From contig JAOZOU010000003.1 of assembly GCA_029933125.1 (NCBI GenBank), forward strand, positions 292,542 through 356,541: a stretch of DNA of 64,000 nucleotides, read 5' to 3'. Numbering within the stretch: the first letter of the stretch is position 1; each line of letters opens with the position of its first letter. The DNA comes from a bacterium. Its GTDB lineage: Bacteria; Arandabacterota; Arandabacteria; Arandabacterales; Arandabacteraceae. The notes beneath the pieces are model-generated. The model did no database searches. It was not told where the DNA came from and saw only the letters and a program-made list of their open reading frames with translations. Position numbers and translations under genes: made by a program. Below, in pieces: positions 25,613 through 35,700 of this stretch.

Positions 25613-26387
25613 CGTTCAATCTCGGTTTGAGATTCCATGCTCTTATCTTTTCAATCGACTTATAGTCGGTCAGATCCAGATGGAGTGGCGTGACCGATAT
25701 CAATCCATTTTCGACAGCTTCGAAATCGGTATCTTCCCCGCTACACCAGATAGGGGGTTCACCGCCAATCCAGTAGTAATCCCTACCGCGCGGATCGGTC
25801 TTGCGTACAATGACATCGCGGTAAACACGTTTGCCCAGCTTGGTAACTTTGACACCCTTTATACGGTCGGGTGGCAATGATGGAACATTTACATTTAGCA
25901 ATGTCCCTTGAGGAAGGCCATGCCTGAGAACCTCTCTTGCAATTACAACAGCAAACTCAGCAGCAGCCTCAAATCGACACTCCTTCCACGACGATACCGA
26001 TATGGCAATTGACGGAAGCCCAAGTAGGGTGCCCTCAAAGGCGGCTGCAACAGTACCTGAATAGGTAATGTCATCGCCCAGATTGGGACCGTGATTGATC
26101 CCTGAGATGAGAAGATCGGGCTTTCGCTCAAACAGTCCTCGCATGGCTAGAAGTACGCAATCAGTTGGAGTACCGTCAACCGATATTGTGTGCTCATCTA
26201 TTCGGCTTATCCTCAGAGGATCCGAAAGCGTAAGGGCATGGCTTGACCCACTTTGCTGGCGTTCTGGGGCAACCACTGTGACCTCACCAATCCGCGAAAC
26301 AGCTTCCCTTAGAGATCTTAGTCCCTCGGCATTTATGCCATCGTCATTTGTCAAAAGAATTAGAGTTGGCTTTGAATCTTGTGACAA
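25605..26387 (-). CDS. surE: 5'/3'-nucleotidase SurE
   Basis: The 260-aa protein has the SurE metal site ILLTNDDGINAEGL, the QSGSSHALTL loop and the SGINHGPNLGDDITYSGTVAAA motif. It dephosphorylates nucleoside monophosphates and may act in stationary-phase survival. It overlaps the GT2 gene by 44 bp. Confidence 0.96.
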   Translation of the reverse strand: MSQDSKPTLILLTNDDGINAEGLRSLREAVSRIGEVTVVAPERQQSGSSHALTLSDPLRISRIDEHTISVDGTPTDCVLLAMRGLFERKPDLLISGINHGPNLGDDITYSGTVAAAFEGTLLGLPSIAISVSSWKECRFEAAAEFAVVIAREVLRHGLPQGTLLNVNVPSLPPDRIKGVKVTKLGKRVYRDVIVRKTDPRGRDYYWIGGEPPIWCSGEDTDFEAVENGLISVTPLHLDLTDYKSIEKIRAWNLKPRLNDA

Positions 26388-27117
26388 GATAGCGTATCCT
26401 CCAGAAGATGCTACAAAACATCAATCCTAAGAATAATAATGGTTGCTTGACGGGATGTATATAGCTTTTCTCACTGCTATAGATTGTCGAGATTGGAGCT
26501 GATTCGATACGGAAACCCCTCATTGCAGCCTTTATGAGAATCTCACTCTCTGCAGCATAGCCCTTCGAGGTGGTTTGGAGACTTCTCAGGACTTGAGTTG
26601 AGAGAAAGCGATAGCCAGATTGAGAATCGGGGATATGAGTTCCTGCAGCAAGTGAGACTAGCCACGAACTCAAGGTGTTTGTGATGATTCTGAGTAAGGG
26701 CATCTTCCCGGGTTCTCGCTTACGACTTCCTACAACGATGGAGGCACCTGTTGCAAGCCAGCGCCTAAGAAGGTTTGGAATCTCCTCAGGAAGGTGCTGA
26801 CCATCGGCATCAAGCGTCACGACACCAGCGGCACCAGATCTTAGAGCATATTCGAAACCCGTCCTCAGGGCTTCCCCCTTGCCCTTGTTCTGTCCATGCA
26901 CAATTACCTTTGCACCGGAGCTTCTGGCAACTTCCGCCGTTGCGTCCTTTGAGCCATCATCCACTACGACGACCTCAAGTTGAGAGCTCAGCGATCTTAC
27001 GCGTTGGACAATCTCGCCAAGCGTATCCTGTGCATTGTAAGCAGGGATGATCACCTTTATGAAGCTGTAAGCCTCCTTTAGTGTCTTGGGTAATTCAGAG
27101 GACAGATGGTTCACCAA
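26344..27117 (-). CDS. Glycosyltransferase family 2 (polyprenyl-phosphate sugar synthase-like)
   Basis: The 257-aa protein starts with VIIPAYNAQDTLGEIVQRV, then VVDDGSKDAT and LDADGQHLPEEIP (DxD-type metal site), the layout of DPM1-like GT2 enzymes. A final hydrophobic stretch (PLLFLGLMFCSIFWRIRYLV) may anchor it to the membrane. It probably loads a sugar on a polyprenyl phosphate. It lies between the acyltransferase and surE genes with overlaps on both sides. Confidence 0.88.
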   Translation of the reverse strand: MVNHLSSELPKTLKEAYSFIKVIIPAYNAQDTLGEIVQRVRSLSSQLEVVVVDDGSKDATAEVARSSGAKVIVHGQNKGKGEALRTGFEYALRSGAAGVVTLDADGQHLPEEIPNLLRRWLATGASIVVGSRKREPGKMPLLRIITNTLSSWLVSLAAGTHIPDSQSGYRFLSTQVLRSLQTTSKGYAAESEILIKAAMRGFRIESAPISTIYSSEKSYIHPVKQPLLFLGLMFCSIFWRIRYLVTRFKANSNSFDK

Positions 27118-27976
27118 AGCCTATCCTTTCGAAGAAGTACCATTGCTCGGGATGCTCTGCTATCCGTTTCTCAAGGATTTTCACGAAGCGTTCGACGATT
27201 TTTTCTGGGGAGAGTCGTTGTTCGCTAGGCATATAGATCGGATCATCTATTTCAAGGTGATATCTACCTTCGTTATCCTTTATGCAGAATCCAGGTATCA
27301 CAGGAATACCCTCTGAGATTGCAAGACCCGCGTAACCTGAAGGCACCCTGGTCGGTATCCCCAAAAGCTTCACCACCGTTCCCCTGCCTGTGAAATCTCT
27401 GTCGGCAACTATGCCTATGCATGAGGCGCGCGGAAGATTCCTTATTCTTTTGGCGGATTCCTTAACTGTGAGAACCTTAAGTCCCTTTTCTTCGCGATGT
27501 TGCCGAAATAGCAAGGCAATTCGCCTATCAGGATGGTCATATGCAACCACGTGAAGATCAAGACCCATCATTGCAAATGTTGCAGCACCAAGCTCCCAGT
27601 TGCCTAAATGTGCGGTGATGAGGAGAGCTCTTCGGCCAGCAAGTCGGGTCTTAAGGATCTTAAAGCTCTCAAGATCAACCAATTGAGCGATTCTTCTAAG
27701 ATCCATCCTCGGCAGATAGAGAAATTCGGTCACAACCTCAGCAAAGTTGTGCATTATCCTTCTAGCAAGTCGTCTTGTTCTATCTCGATCGCAGACCCCG
27801 GTTGGTAAGAGATTGAGATTGTGGATCAATGCTTGACGCCTGTGAGGTGCAAAGACGTACCATATATCGGCTATTCTACGCGCAAGCCAATAGGATACCC
27901 TGAGCGGCAAAATACTAACCAAGGCCTTTGCAATGAGGTAACCGAGAAATAGCAACTGTCTTACTCCCTCCACCAA
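27095..27976 (-). CDS. Lipid A late acyltransferase (LpxL/HtrB family)
   Basis: The 293-aa protein has the acyltransferase motif LITAHLGNWELGA, the DRDFTGRGTVVKLLGIPTRVPSG segment and the final EQWYFFERI, as in LpxL/LpxM. It transfers a secondary acyl chain to lipid A at the inner membrane. The N-terminus is hydrophobic; the start is ambiguous (TTG 27976 or GTG 27973). It is the third gene type supporting an LPS outer membrane. Confidence 0.9.
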   Translation of the reverse strand: MVEGVRQLLFLGYLIAKALVSILPLRVSYWLARRIADIWYVFAPHRRQALIHNLNLLPTGVCDRDRTRRLARRIMHNFAEVVTEFLYLPRMDLRRIAQLVDLESFKILKTRLAGRRALLITAHLGNWELGAATFAMMGLDLHVVAYDHPDRRIALLFRQHREEKGLKVLTVKESAKRIRNLPRASCIGIVADRDFTGRGTVVKLLGIPTRVPSGYAGLAISEGIPVIPGFCIKDNEGRYHLEIDDPIYMPSEQRLSPEKIVERFVKILEKRIAEHPEQWYFFERIGFGEPSVL

Positions 27977-27992
27977 TACACACGCGACCTGA

Positions 27993-28820
27993 TCATCCTT
28001 TGAGAGCTCCTCGTGTTATGTCCTGGATAACATAACGCTGGAATACCATTGCCAGGGTAACGAGTGGAAGACTGGCGAGAGTTGAGGCAGCCATAATGTA
28101 GCCCCAGGGAATCTCGCCGTGAAGCCCCTGAAAAAGGGCTATGCCCACCGGTATAGTACGGGCACTGTGATCGGTGGTTAACATGAGGGCAAAGAGGAAT
28201 TCGTTGAAAGCCGCTATGAATATGAGAAGAATAGCTGAGAAGAGCCCGGGAGCTGCGATGGGTAGCACAATTTTCCTGAAAACCAGTCCACGGCTTGCTC
28301 CATCAGCAATCGCTGCGTCGTCAAGATCATGGGGTATGCGTGAGATATAACTCAGGAGGATCCAGAATCCAAGTGGAACCGTCCAGGCGATGTAGGGCAG
28401 GATGAGTGCAGGATAGGTGTTTATGAGTCCTAGGGACCTCATGAGCTTGTAGAGGTAGCCTACGAGGCTTATCTGGGGGAAGGTGGAAAGTGCGAGAACA
28501 CCGAGTGAGATAGGCATGCGACCACGAAAACGCAGCCTCGAGACAGCGTAAGCAGCACTTGCAGCGATCAGGGCGCAGGCAAGGGCAACTGTTGCGCTTA
28601 CGATGAGACTGTTTCGTAGATGGTCGAGGAAGTGAAGTGAGCCTATAGTGATGATGTCGAGATAATTTCGGAATGTGACAACAAAGCTTTGGCTACCGAG
28701 GAAGTCAGGATACTTGCTGACGGATACAGCTATCATCCACATGAAGGGTGTGAGACAGAAGACAATCATAAAGGCAGTACCGACAGCGAGCAATATCTTC
28801 CTTACCCTGGCTTCGCTCAT
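27993..28820 (-). CDS. Sugar ABC transporter permease (MalG/UgpE type)
   Basis: The 275-aa protein has six hydrophobic segments and the EAA loop DDAAIADGASRGLVFRKIVLP, which contacts the ATPase. It forms the membrane channel with the MalF-type protein encoded just upstream (4-bp ATGA overlap). No ATP-binding subunit is encoded in the window. Confidence 0.93.
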   Translation of the reverse strand: MSEARVRKILLAVGTAFMIVFCLTPFMWMIAVSVSKYPDFLGSQSFVVTFRNYLDIITIGSLHFLDHLRNSLIVSATVALACALIAASAAYAVSRLRFRGRMPISLGVLALSTFPQISLVGYLYKLMRSLGLINTYPALILPYIAWTVPLGFWILLSYISRIPHDLDDAAIADGASRGLVFRKIVLPIAAPGLFSAILLIFIAAFNEFLFALMLTTDHSARTIPVGIALFQGLHGEIPWGYIMAASTLASLPLVTLAMVFQRYVIQDITRGALKG

Positions 28821-29695
28821 TTAAACACCTTGCCAAAACCGGTTGCCCGGAGATAGGAAATCGAAAGCACGAAAGCAAGCAAAAACACAACAACTGCTAT
28901 TGCAGAGCCATAGCCGAAATCCCCTTCATTGAAATACTTGTAACCCAGAAGTGAAAGTGAGGTGGTAGAACCTCCAGGTCCGCCGTTTGTGAGCACATAG
29001 ATGAGATCTAGAATTCGCACTGTATCAATGCTTCGAAAAATCAGTACGACAGCAAGTGCAGGCTTGAGAAGAGGCAAAGTTATCTTAAGAAAGCGTTGCG
29101 TGAGTCCAGCTCCATCCACCTTGGCATGTTCGTAGATCCCCTCTGGTATGGTCTGGAGGCCAGCAAGCAGTATGATTGCCACGAAAGGAGTTGTCTTCCA
29201 GACATCCGCCACAACAAGAGCCACAAAGGCACTTGCAGGGCTGCCAAGCCAGTTAATAGGCTGATCGGAAAGGCCAACAGCTTGGGTGACATAATTTGCA
29301 AGCCCATAGGAGTAATTGTAGATGAGCTCCCAGGTGCGTGCTGAGACTATTGTCGGAACAGCCCATGGCACGAGGATGGTTGCACGTATGAGATTTCTCA
29401 TTGGAATCCGCTCGTTGAGAATCAGAGCAAAGCAAAGTCCGAGGACAACCTCGAGAGGGACACATACGCCTGTAAAGGCAGCAGTGAACTTCAGGGACTG
29501 CCAGAAATTCTCGTCCCTTATGAGTCTGGAGAAATTCCCAAGGCCAACGAATTTAGCGGGTAGATAGGTGACCTCCCTCAAGAAGCTGAGCCAGACAGTA
29601 CCACCAACTGGTAGCAGGACAAAGGCACAAACTACTATCAACATAGGGGCTATGAAAATATAGGCTGTCCTGCCGTTGTACCCCCTTGCAGGCAT
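28817..29695 (-). CDS. Sugar ABC transporter permease (MalF/UgpA type)
   Basis: The 292-aa protein has about six membrane helices and the EAA loop YEHAKVDGAGLTQRFLKITLP. It pairs with the MalG-type permease downstream and the substrate-binding protein upstream (12 bp away). The substrate is probably an oligosaccharide or glycerol-phosphate-like compound, which cannot be fixed from sequence. Confidence 0.93.
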   Translation of the reverse strand: MPARGYNGRTAYIFIAPMLIVVCAFVLLPVGGTVWLSFLREVTYLPAKFVGLGNFSRLIRDENFWQSLKFTAAFTGVCVPLEVVLGLCFALILNERIPMRNLIRATILVPWAVPTIVSARTWELIYNYSYGLANYVTQAVGLSDQPINWLGSPASAFVALVVADVWKTTPFVAIILLAGLQTIPEGIYEHAKVDGAGLTQRFLKITLPLLKPALAVVLIFRSIDTVRILDLIYVLTNGGPGGSTTSLSLLGYKYFNEGDFGYGSAIAVVVFLLAFVLSISYLRATGFGKVFK

Positions 29696-29707
29696 AATTG
29701 CTGACTC

Positions 29708-30982
29708 TTACCTCTTGTACCTAGCGGCAATCTCCCGAGCTTCTGCCTGGGCTTCATCAAGTGCCTTCTCAGGTTCCATCATTCCTGAGAGAGCAGCATT
29801 GACCTTCTGTTGCAACATCTTTGAAAGCAAACTGTAGTAAGGTAAGGTGGGACGTGCAGTTGCTGACTCAAACACCTCGCGAAGTTTGACTAGATGCGGT
29901 GCTCGTTCCCTCACCTTTGGTGAATCATAGACATCACGCCGTGCTGGATTCCAGCCAAGATCTACTGCAAAATCAGTCTGAACCCTTCTTGAGACAACAT
30001 ACTTGAGGAATTCCCAAGCCTGCCTCTTTGCATCGCTGTTTCTTGAGATAGCGATATGCCAGCCACCAAGTGTCGCTGCGTGGTGTCCCCCCTCAAACTT
30101 CGGAAGGAGTGATATCCCTACCTTCCCTCTCACCTTAGAATCTGGACTCTGGTGCAAGCCCCAAGCATAAGGCCAGTTTCTTTCGAAGAGAGCGTTCCCG
30201 CTTTCGAAGAAGGACCGCACCTGTTCTTCCTTCATTTCGGTATAGGTATTGGGCGGTGAAATTCGATATTTGGCAAGAAGGTCTCTCATGAAGGTAAGAG
30301 CTTCTATGTTTGCCGGGCTATTGATTATGAGGCTCTCACCTCTTGCAACTATGCCACCGCCGTTTGACACGGCATATTCAAGAAAGTTGCAAATTAAGCC
30401 TTCATATTGGGCACCCTGCCAAACGAATCCCCAAAACTGAGGGTTGATCTTGCGCTGCTTCGCCTGAACCTCCATGGCTATTTTCGCAAGTTCATTCCAA
30501 GTTACAGGAGCTTCATTGTAGCCATATTCTGCCAGAAGGTCGGAGCGATAGTAGAGAAGCCCTGCGTCGACATATACCGGCAGGGCAATGAGATGGCCAT
30601 CGTAGCGATCTGCAAGATCAATGACGCGTTCAAAGAAAGGTGATAGATCGAACCCTTCATTGTCTACATAGGAATCCAGTGGCTCTAGCCAACCTGAAGC
30701 AGCAAACTGTCCAATCCATACGATATCCATAAGGAAGGCATCAGGATCCTTCTCCCCCGCTCGCAGTGGTACAACCAGTCCCTGACGTCGCTGGTCGGTA
30801 TCAGTAGGTTGGCGCAATATCGCTATGTCAATGCCTGTTGAGTCACTGAACTTCGAAGCAAGCGCTTCCCAGTAGTCAAGTTCAGCTGGGGCACCTCCAA
30901 TCATGAAAGTAACCTTTTGAGAAGTTCTCGAGCAGACTGTGAAGATCGCTAGAGCTATCAAGATAAGAGCCTTCCTCTGCAT
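29708..30982 (-). CDS. Sugar ABC transporter substrate-binding lipoprotein (family 1)
   Basis: ATG 30982 is chosen because GGAGG lies 6 bases upstream. The product has 424 aa. An export signal (RKALILIALAIFTVCS) ends in a possible lipidated cysteine. The mature part shows family 1 features: FMIGGAPAELDYWEALASKF, PDAFLMDIVWIGQFAASGWLEPL and a late LGGWHIAISRNS. It delivers sugar to the two permeases encoded downstream. Confidence 0.93.
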   Translation of the reverse strand: MQRKALILIALAIFTVCSRTSQKVTFMIGGAPAELDYWEALASKFSDSTGIDIAILRQPTDTDQRRQGLVVPLRAGEKDPDAFLMDIVWIGQFAASGWLEPLDSYVDNEGFDLSPFFERVIDLADRYDGHLIALPVYVDAGLLYYRSDLLAEYGYNEAPVTWNELAKIAMEVQAKQRKINPQFWGFVWQGAQYEGLICNFLEYAVSNGGGIVARGESLIINSPANIEALTFMRDLLAKYRISPPNTYTEMKEEQVRSFFESGNALFERNWPYAWGLHQSPDSKVRGKVGISLLPKFEGGHHAATLGGWHIAISRNSDAKRQAWEFLKYVVSRRVQTDFAVDLGWNPARRDVYDSPKVRERAPHLVKLREVFESATARPTLPYYSLLSKMLQQKVNAALSGMMEPEKALDEAQAEAREIAARYKR

Positions 30983-31063
30983 GGTTTTCCTCCTCAAAAT
31001 TTAGGTTTTGGAGTCCAGTCGATCTGATTCAATAATGAAGGTTCTGCGAGAAGGATTCAACCC

Positions 31064-31840
31064 CTACTTTAACCATATCTCGTAGGTTTCGACGACAAGA
31101 ATCCTTGTTGCAAGAAGAATAGCTGCGACGATAAAGAGCCTTCTCAGCCATGGGCTACCATGTCGCAATGCAAGCTTGGCACCGATAAATGCCCCAGTTG
31201 AATACGTTGCTGCAAGCACAAGCGCCAGGCGATAATCTATCAAGCCATAGCTTCCAAGGAGCACCGATGTTGCTGCCGTCGAGAACATGCTCATGAGGCG
31301 AGTGGCAGCTGCGCCTTCGAGGAATGGAAATCCCAGGAAGAGCACGAAACTGTATGTCAGGAGCGTAGCATAGCCACCAGTAAAAACACCGCCATATATT
31401 GAAAGGGGAAGAAAAACGATAAGAGAGGACGCAAGACGTGCACGACTGAGGTTGCCTTGTCTCATTACCAACCCCATCGAAGGTTTGGTGAGGAGCAGAA
31501 GTGCAATGACAACGGTTGCAATTGCTATGAGTATTTTGAGCCCCTGAGCAGGGGTTCTCACGACAAGAATGGCACCTATCACGGATCCTATAACCACGGG
31601 GATGCTATGTGCATAGATCCACTTCTTGTGAGGTAAGGTGGTGCCTCTCAGCAGGATTATGCCTCCGACAATGCTTAGAAGAAGCGTGGCAAACTTGTTA
31701 GACGCAATGGCAACTTTGGTTTCCACGCCTAAGCCTATGAGCAGAGGAACCATTATGAGAGCAGTTCCACCAAGAGTTACGGAGAAGATGGCTACCACAA
31801 AGCCCGTTGCTCCTGCCAGCACAAGGGTGTTAGCATCCAA
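31064..31840 (-). CDS. TauE/SafE family membrane permease
   Basis: The 258-aa protein starts at TTG 31840, which has GGAAGGAG 6 bases before it. It has about eight hydrophobic segments and the two TauE/SafE half-repeats (FSVTLGGTALIMVPLLIGLG; YGGVFTGGYATLLTYSFVLF). Family members export or import sulfite and organic sulfonates. It is 81 bp upstream of the sugar transporter and may be independent. Confidence 0.88.
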   Translation of the reverse strand: MDANTLVLAGATGFVVAIFSVTLGGTALIMVPLLIGLGVETKVAIASNKFATLLLSIVGGIILLRGTTLPHKKWIYAHSIPVVIGSVIGAILVVRTPAQGLKILIAIATVVIALLLLTKPSMGLVMRQGNLSRARLASSLIVFLPLSIYGGVFTGGYATLLTYSFVLFLGFPFLEGAAATRLMSMFSTAATSVLLGSYGLIDYRLALVLAATYSTGAFIGAKLALRHGSPWLRRLFIVAAILLATRILVVETYEIWLK

Positions 31841-32169
31841 TTGTGGCTCCTTCCTCAGGCTTGCTATTAAATCAGGTATGAGTCAAAAGATCAAGCCAGG
31901 ATCCATGGGCACGGCAACGAGTCTGGGGCAGTGGGTGAAAAGTGAGATGGTATCAAGCTCAGTGCTTTCAGGTTCAGGATTCAAATACAGCTAGCTCCTC
32001 ACCAGCTAAAGTCCACTTTAGATCATTCCCCGCATCCCCGCGAGTTTGGAAATCTCCTCGATGAGCCTCAGGGGAAAGCACCCCCGATCGCTTAAGACCG
32101 GCTTGATCGAAAGGCGACAAATGTGATAAACTACGAAGGCGGGTTTGTAGACGACAAGGAGCGTTAGCA
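31841..32169. other. Intergenic region before the sigma-CHAT locus
   Basis: This 329-bp stretch separates the divergent TauE and sigma genes. The part nearest the sigma gene holds a promoter-like pair and a ribosome-binding site (AAGGAG at 32156-32161). I find no gene, strong hairpin or repeat in the rest. Confidence 0.6.
32103..32130 (+). promoter_or_regulatory. Possible promoter of the sigma-CHAT operon
   Basis: TTGATC (32103-32108) and GATAAA (32125-32130), with a TGT just before the -10, are 16 bases apart. Transcription would begin about 20 bases before the AAGGAG ribosome-binding site at 32156. The match is moderate, and an ECF-type promoter recognised by the sigma factor itself is an alternative. 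Confidence 0.35.
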
Positions 32170-32781
32170 CTGCGAAATCCTCGGGACACAAAGACGCCGT
32201 CTGACGCAAGCCTGGCAGAGCTTTACCTCTCAGGGAACCAAGAAGCCATCAGATTGATTGGAAGCTGGATGCACAGGGTTGTAAATCTCAAATTCTACAA
32301 TCTCTCGCATGAGGCAAGTGATATAGTGCAGGAAGTGCACTTTAGGTTATTCCACAATCTCAAGTCCAAGCGGTTTGAGGGTCGATCGAGCCTCAAGTGG
32401 TATGTTCAGCGCATGACTATGAAGGTCTGCTGCGACATCCTAAGAAAAACACGTCCAGTTATTGCCCTCGGTAATCTTGATGACCCTCCGCAACTTCAAG
32501 CATCTGGCAGTGATCCGCTTGATGACGTAGTTTCGAATGAAAAAGCAGAAGCCTACGCGTGGATTCTTAAGAATCTTTCGGACCGAAGCCGTCAGGTTAT
32601 TCTTTTGCGGCTGAGAGGCCTTAAATACACTACAATTGCCCATATATTTGGTGTTCCTGAGGGGACTGTTAAATCCCGACTCTCAAGAGCAATTGATGAA
32701 GCTCAGGAGTTGCTTGAGAAATGGAAAATGAGGGAACGATCTCCTTGTTCTAGCGACACTAATAAGGGGACGCCGGGATAG
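32170..32781 (+). CDS. ECF-type RNA polymerase sigma factor
   Basis: The sigma region 2 signature (ELYLSGNQEAIRLIG, DIVQEVHFRLFHNL) begins before the first usual start in this frame (TTG 32254). No ATG, GTG or TTG occurs in frame between the TGA at 32104-32106 and 32254. CTG 32170, with AAGGAG 8 bases upstream (32156-32161), gives a complete 203-aa ECF protein. Region 4 reads LSDRSRQVILLRLRGLKYTTIAHIFGVPEGTVKSRLSRA (split here for position: about residues 140-180). The next gene, with anti-sigma zinc modules, starts 11 bp after its stop, so it is the likely membrane-bound inhibitor. Confidence 0.88.
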   Translation: MRNPRDTKTPSDASLAELYLSGNQEAIRLIGSWMHRVVNLKFYNLSHEASDIVQEVHFRLFHNLKSKRFEGRSSLKWYVQRMTMKVCCDILRKTRPVIALGNLDDPPQLQASGSDPLDDVVSNEKAEAYAWILKNLSDRSRQVILLRLRGLKYTTIAHIFGVPEGTVKSRLSRAIDEAQELLEKWKMRERSPCSSDTNKGTPG

Positions 32782-32792
32782 GGGGTGACCGT

Positions 32793-35700
32793 GTGACTTC
32801 ACGGCATGAGTGCGAAAAGGTCAGGCATTTGCTTGATGCTTTTGTCGTCGAAGATCTCGCCCAAGATCAATGTGAAATTGTGCAAACACATCTCAAGCAT
32901 TGCGAGGCCTGCTCCAGGCGTGTCTTCTTGTTGCGAGGACTTGCTTCGGCCATTCACGAACTGGACAGAAAAGATGAGGCACAACACATTGCGAGTGATC
33001 TGATTGTTGATATAGCTCTTGAACCTGCCTCCGTCCCGCCTGCTAAGAGAAGTCAAGCTCTTGAGCACATAGCCACTTGTACGAGGTGCAGGGATGAGTA
33101 CAGACTGGCTCAGAAGGCAGGGCATGAGCTAGGGCTTATTTGCCCGGGTGAAACCCCCTCCACCTGGTTTGAGAAATTCCATAATGCTGTTGAGAAGATT
33201 CTCGGGCGTGGGCCTATCCCAGTGGTAACAGCTGGTCTTGCTGCTCTCGCCCTCTTGCTTCTTTTCCTGCTTTCTGGCCACGAAGGCATGAAGACGCGAG
33301 GGCTTCCTCACCCGGTCACGGTTGCCCCACATGGCAAAACTGCTACAGCCGAATACAAGGTGCACCATCTGGGTGATTGGTTTGTTCTCCTTAAGCAGTC
33401 GGAAAGAGAGGCTAAGGCAGGTGACACGACCTTTGCTCGTGTCCTTCTGGATTCAGCGTGGATTCTGGCTTTTAGAGATTTCGGTGCTCCCGAGTCTTCG
33501 CTTTCATTGCCTCTTCTGTATCGGTGGCCGCTTCAGTTCATCGATCCCAGCGATTATGGACGAGCTGAATCCTTGTTCGTCTATACTGTTCGTATAAGAT
33601 CGGCCCTGCTGGGTAGTGATAGTCCTCAACTTGCTATCCACTGGGAAGTCCTTGGGAGACTCTACGACTTACAATTGAGACACCGCGAAAGTGTGGAATT
33701 CTACAAACGTGCGGTTGCCTTAAGCGAAAAAGCTCCATTGGATTCAGCTCGCATTGCCTTTGTTCGCAGACTCGCAGGTTGTTTGCACCATCTTGGGCGC
33801 TATAGCGAATCTCAAGAAGTTCTCCTTACCGCAGCTGCTCTTTCCGAGAAATTCTATCGAAGACATATCACTGAATCCGCTTCGGCAGCCTATATACTTG
33901 CCATGGTGTATGACAATCTTGGACATAATTCCTTTGATTTGGGAAGATACGGTGAGGCTGAAGGCTACTACCATGAAGCACTTGAGATAAGAAAACGCGC
34001 CAAGGAGTTGGTACCACCTCAGGACTTGGGTGCATCCATAAGCTATTTCGGGCGCATCTATAATGCCCTCGGTAGATATGACAAGGCAGCCTCTTGCTTT
34101 AGGCAGGCAATCGAACTCAGGAGGAAGGGCCTTGGCGACTGTCATCCTGATGTTGCTTCGAGTCAGATTAATCTTGCCTGGGTTTATGAGGCACAGGGTA
34201 ATTACGCCAAGGCAGAATCACTTTTCAAGGCAGTTCTCGATACGCGTCTAAAGACCCTTGCTCCAGTTACCCCAGGCGGAGCGCATCCAGGAATCGCCTC
34301 TAGCTATAGCTCACTTGCAGCCATCTACACTGAGGAAGGTAGATACTCCGAAGCTGAACCCCTTTACAGGAAGGCGATAGAGATATGGCGCAAAGCATAC
34401 GGTGGTGAACATCCTCGCAGTGTCTTCACACTTCATGATCTCGCGTATAATTATGAAAAGAGTGGGCGCTACGGGCTTGCTGAATCGACCTATGCCTGTG
34501 CTAGGGATGTTGCTGAGCGGACGCTTGGGGAAGATCATCCTGATCTGGCTATGGTGCTTGAATCCATGTCAAGACTTCTAGGACTTGAGCGCCGCTATGG
34601 TGAAGCTGCAGGCCTTGCAAAGCGAGCCTTGGCAATCCAATATGCCAACTTCATAACCAATGCTGAGGTGCTTTCTGAAATGGATGCACTGAGCTATTTT
34701 GGCATGCTAGCTCACTCGCTCGATAGCTACCTTTCGTGTCTTGCTGATGCATCATTGCTTGAGGATGGTGATTGGGAGCTTGGGGGTATCATTTTGTCCT
34801 CTAAGGGTACTATTCTTGGCGAGCTCTTTGAACGCCAGCGGATGGTCTTCGAGAATGCTGACTCAACCACCAAGAGCATAGCTGCCACATTACGGGATGT
34901 GCGCTTTCAACTTTCAGAGCTCCGAATGATGGGGCCTGGTCATGACGTCTCAAAGTATCAAGTAGGTGTGGACTCCCTCGAGCACCTTGCAGAGAATCTC
35001 GAATCCATGCTTGCGAGGCATAGTGCATCCTTCAGGCAGAGGCAAAGTGAGAGGCAGAAGACGTGGGAGGATATGGCGCGTGATGTCGTTGCCAACCTTC
35101 CTCGAGATGCGGCTCTTGTCGAATACGAAAGGTGGAATTACATTGATCCGCAAACAGAAAGGTTAACTCCGAGATATCTGGCAATGGTCTTGCGGAAGGA
35201 TGCATCTCCAGAGTTCGTTGCGCTTGGTGATGCTAAACCAATTGATGATGTTGTGGCAACCTATCAAGCTCACATGGAGCGAATAGCTAAGTCGGGAAGG
35301 GGTGTCGGGATTGGTGATGAGATTGAATACGAAGAAATTGCCTCAAGGCTATATAACCTGATCTGGCTTCCTATTGAAAATCTCATTCCTGAGGGAGATC
35401 TGACTTTTATTGTGCCCGATGGAGCTCTCAACCTCGTCTCCTTCGTAACGCTGAAACGGCCTGATGGTAAGTACCTCATAGAAAGCAGGCGCATCCATTA
35501 CCTGACAACGGGTCGTGATGTTGCAAGGCTCAGGAGGGAAGATGGACGAAACCACGGTTTGCTTGTGATGGCTGATCCAGCATGGAAGCCTTCGCAGGGA
35601 ATTGCTGAGGAAGAAGGTGGCCGGGAGGTTGAGGTTCCACTAGTCGCTAGCCTCACGTTGAGGGGACCCTTGCTGCCGGAGGAATACCTCAAGGGAATCC

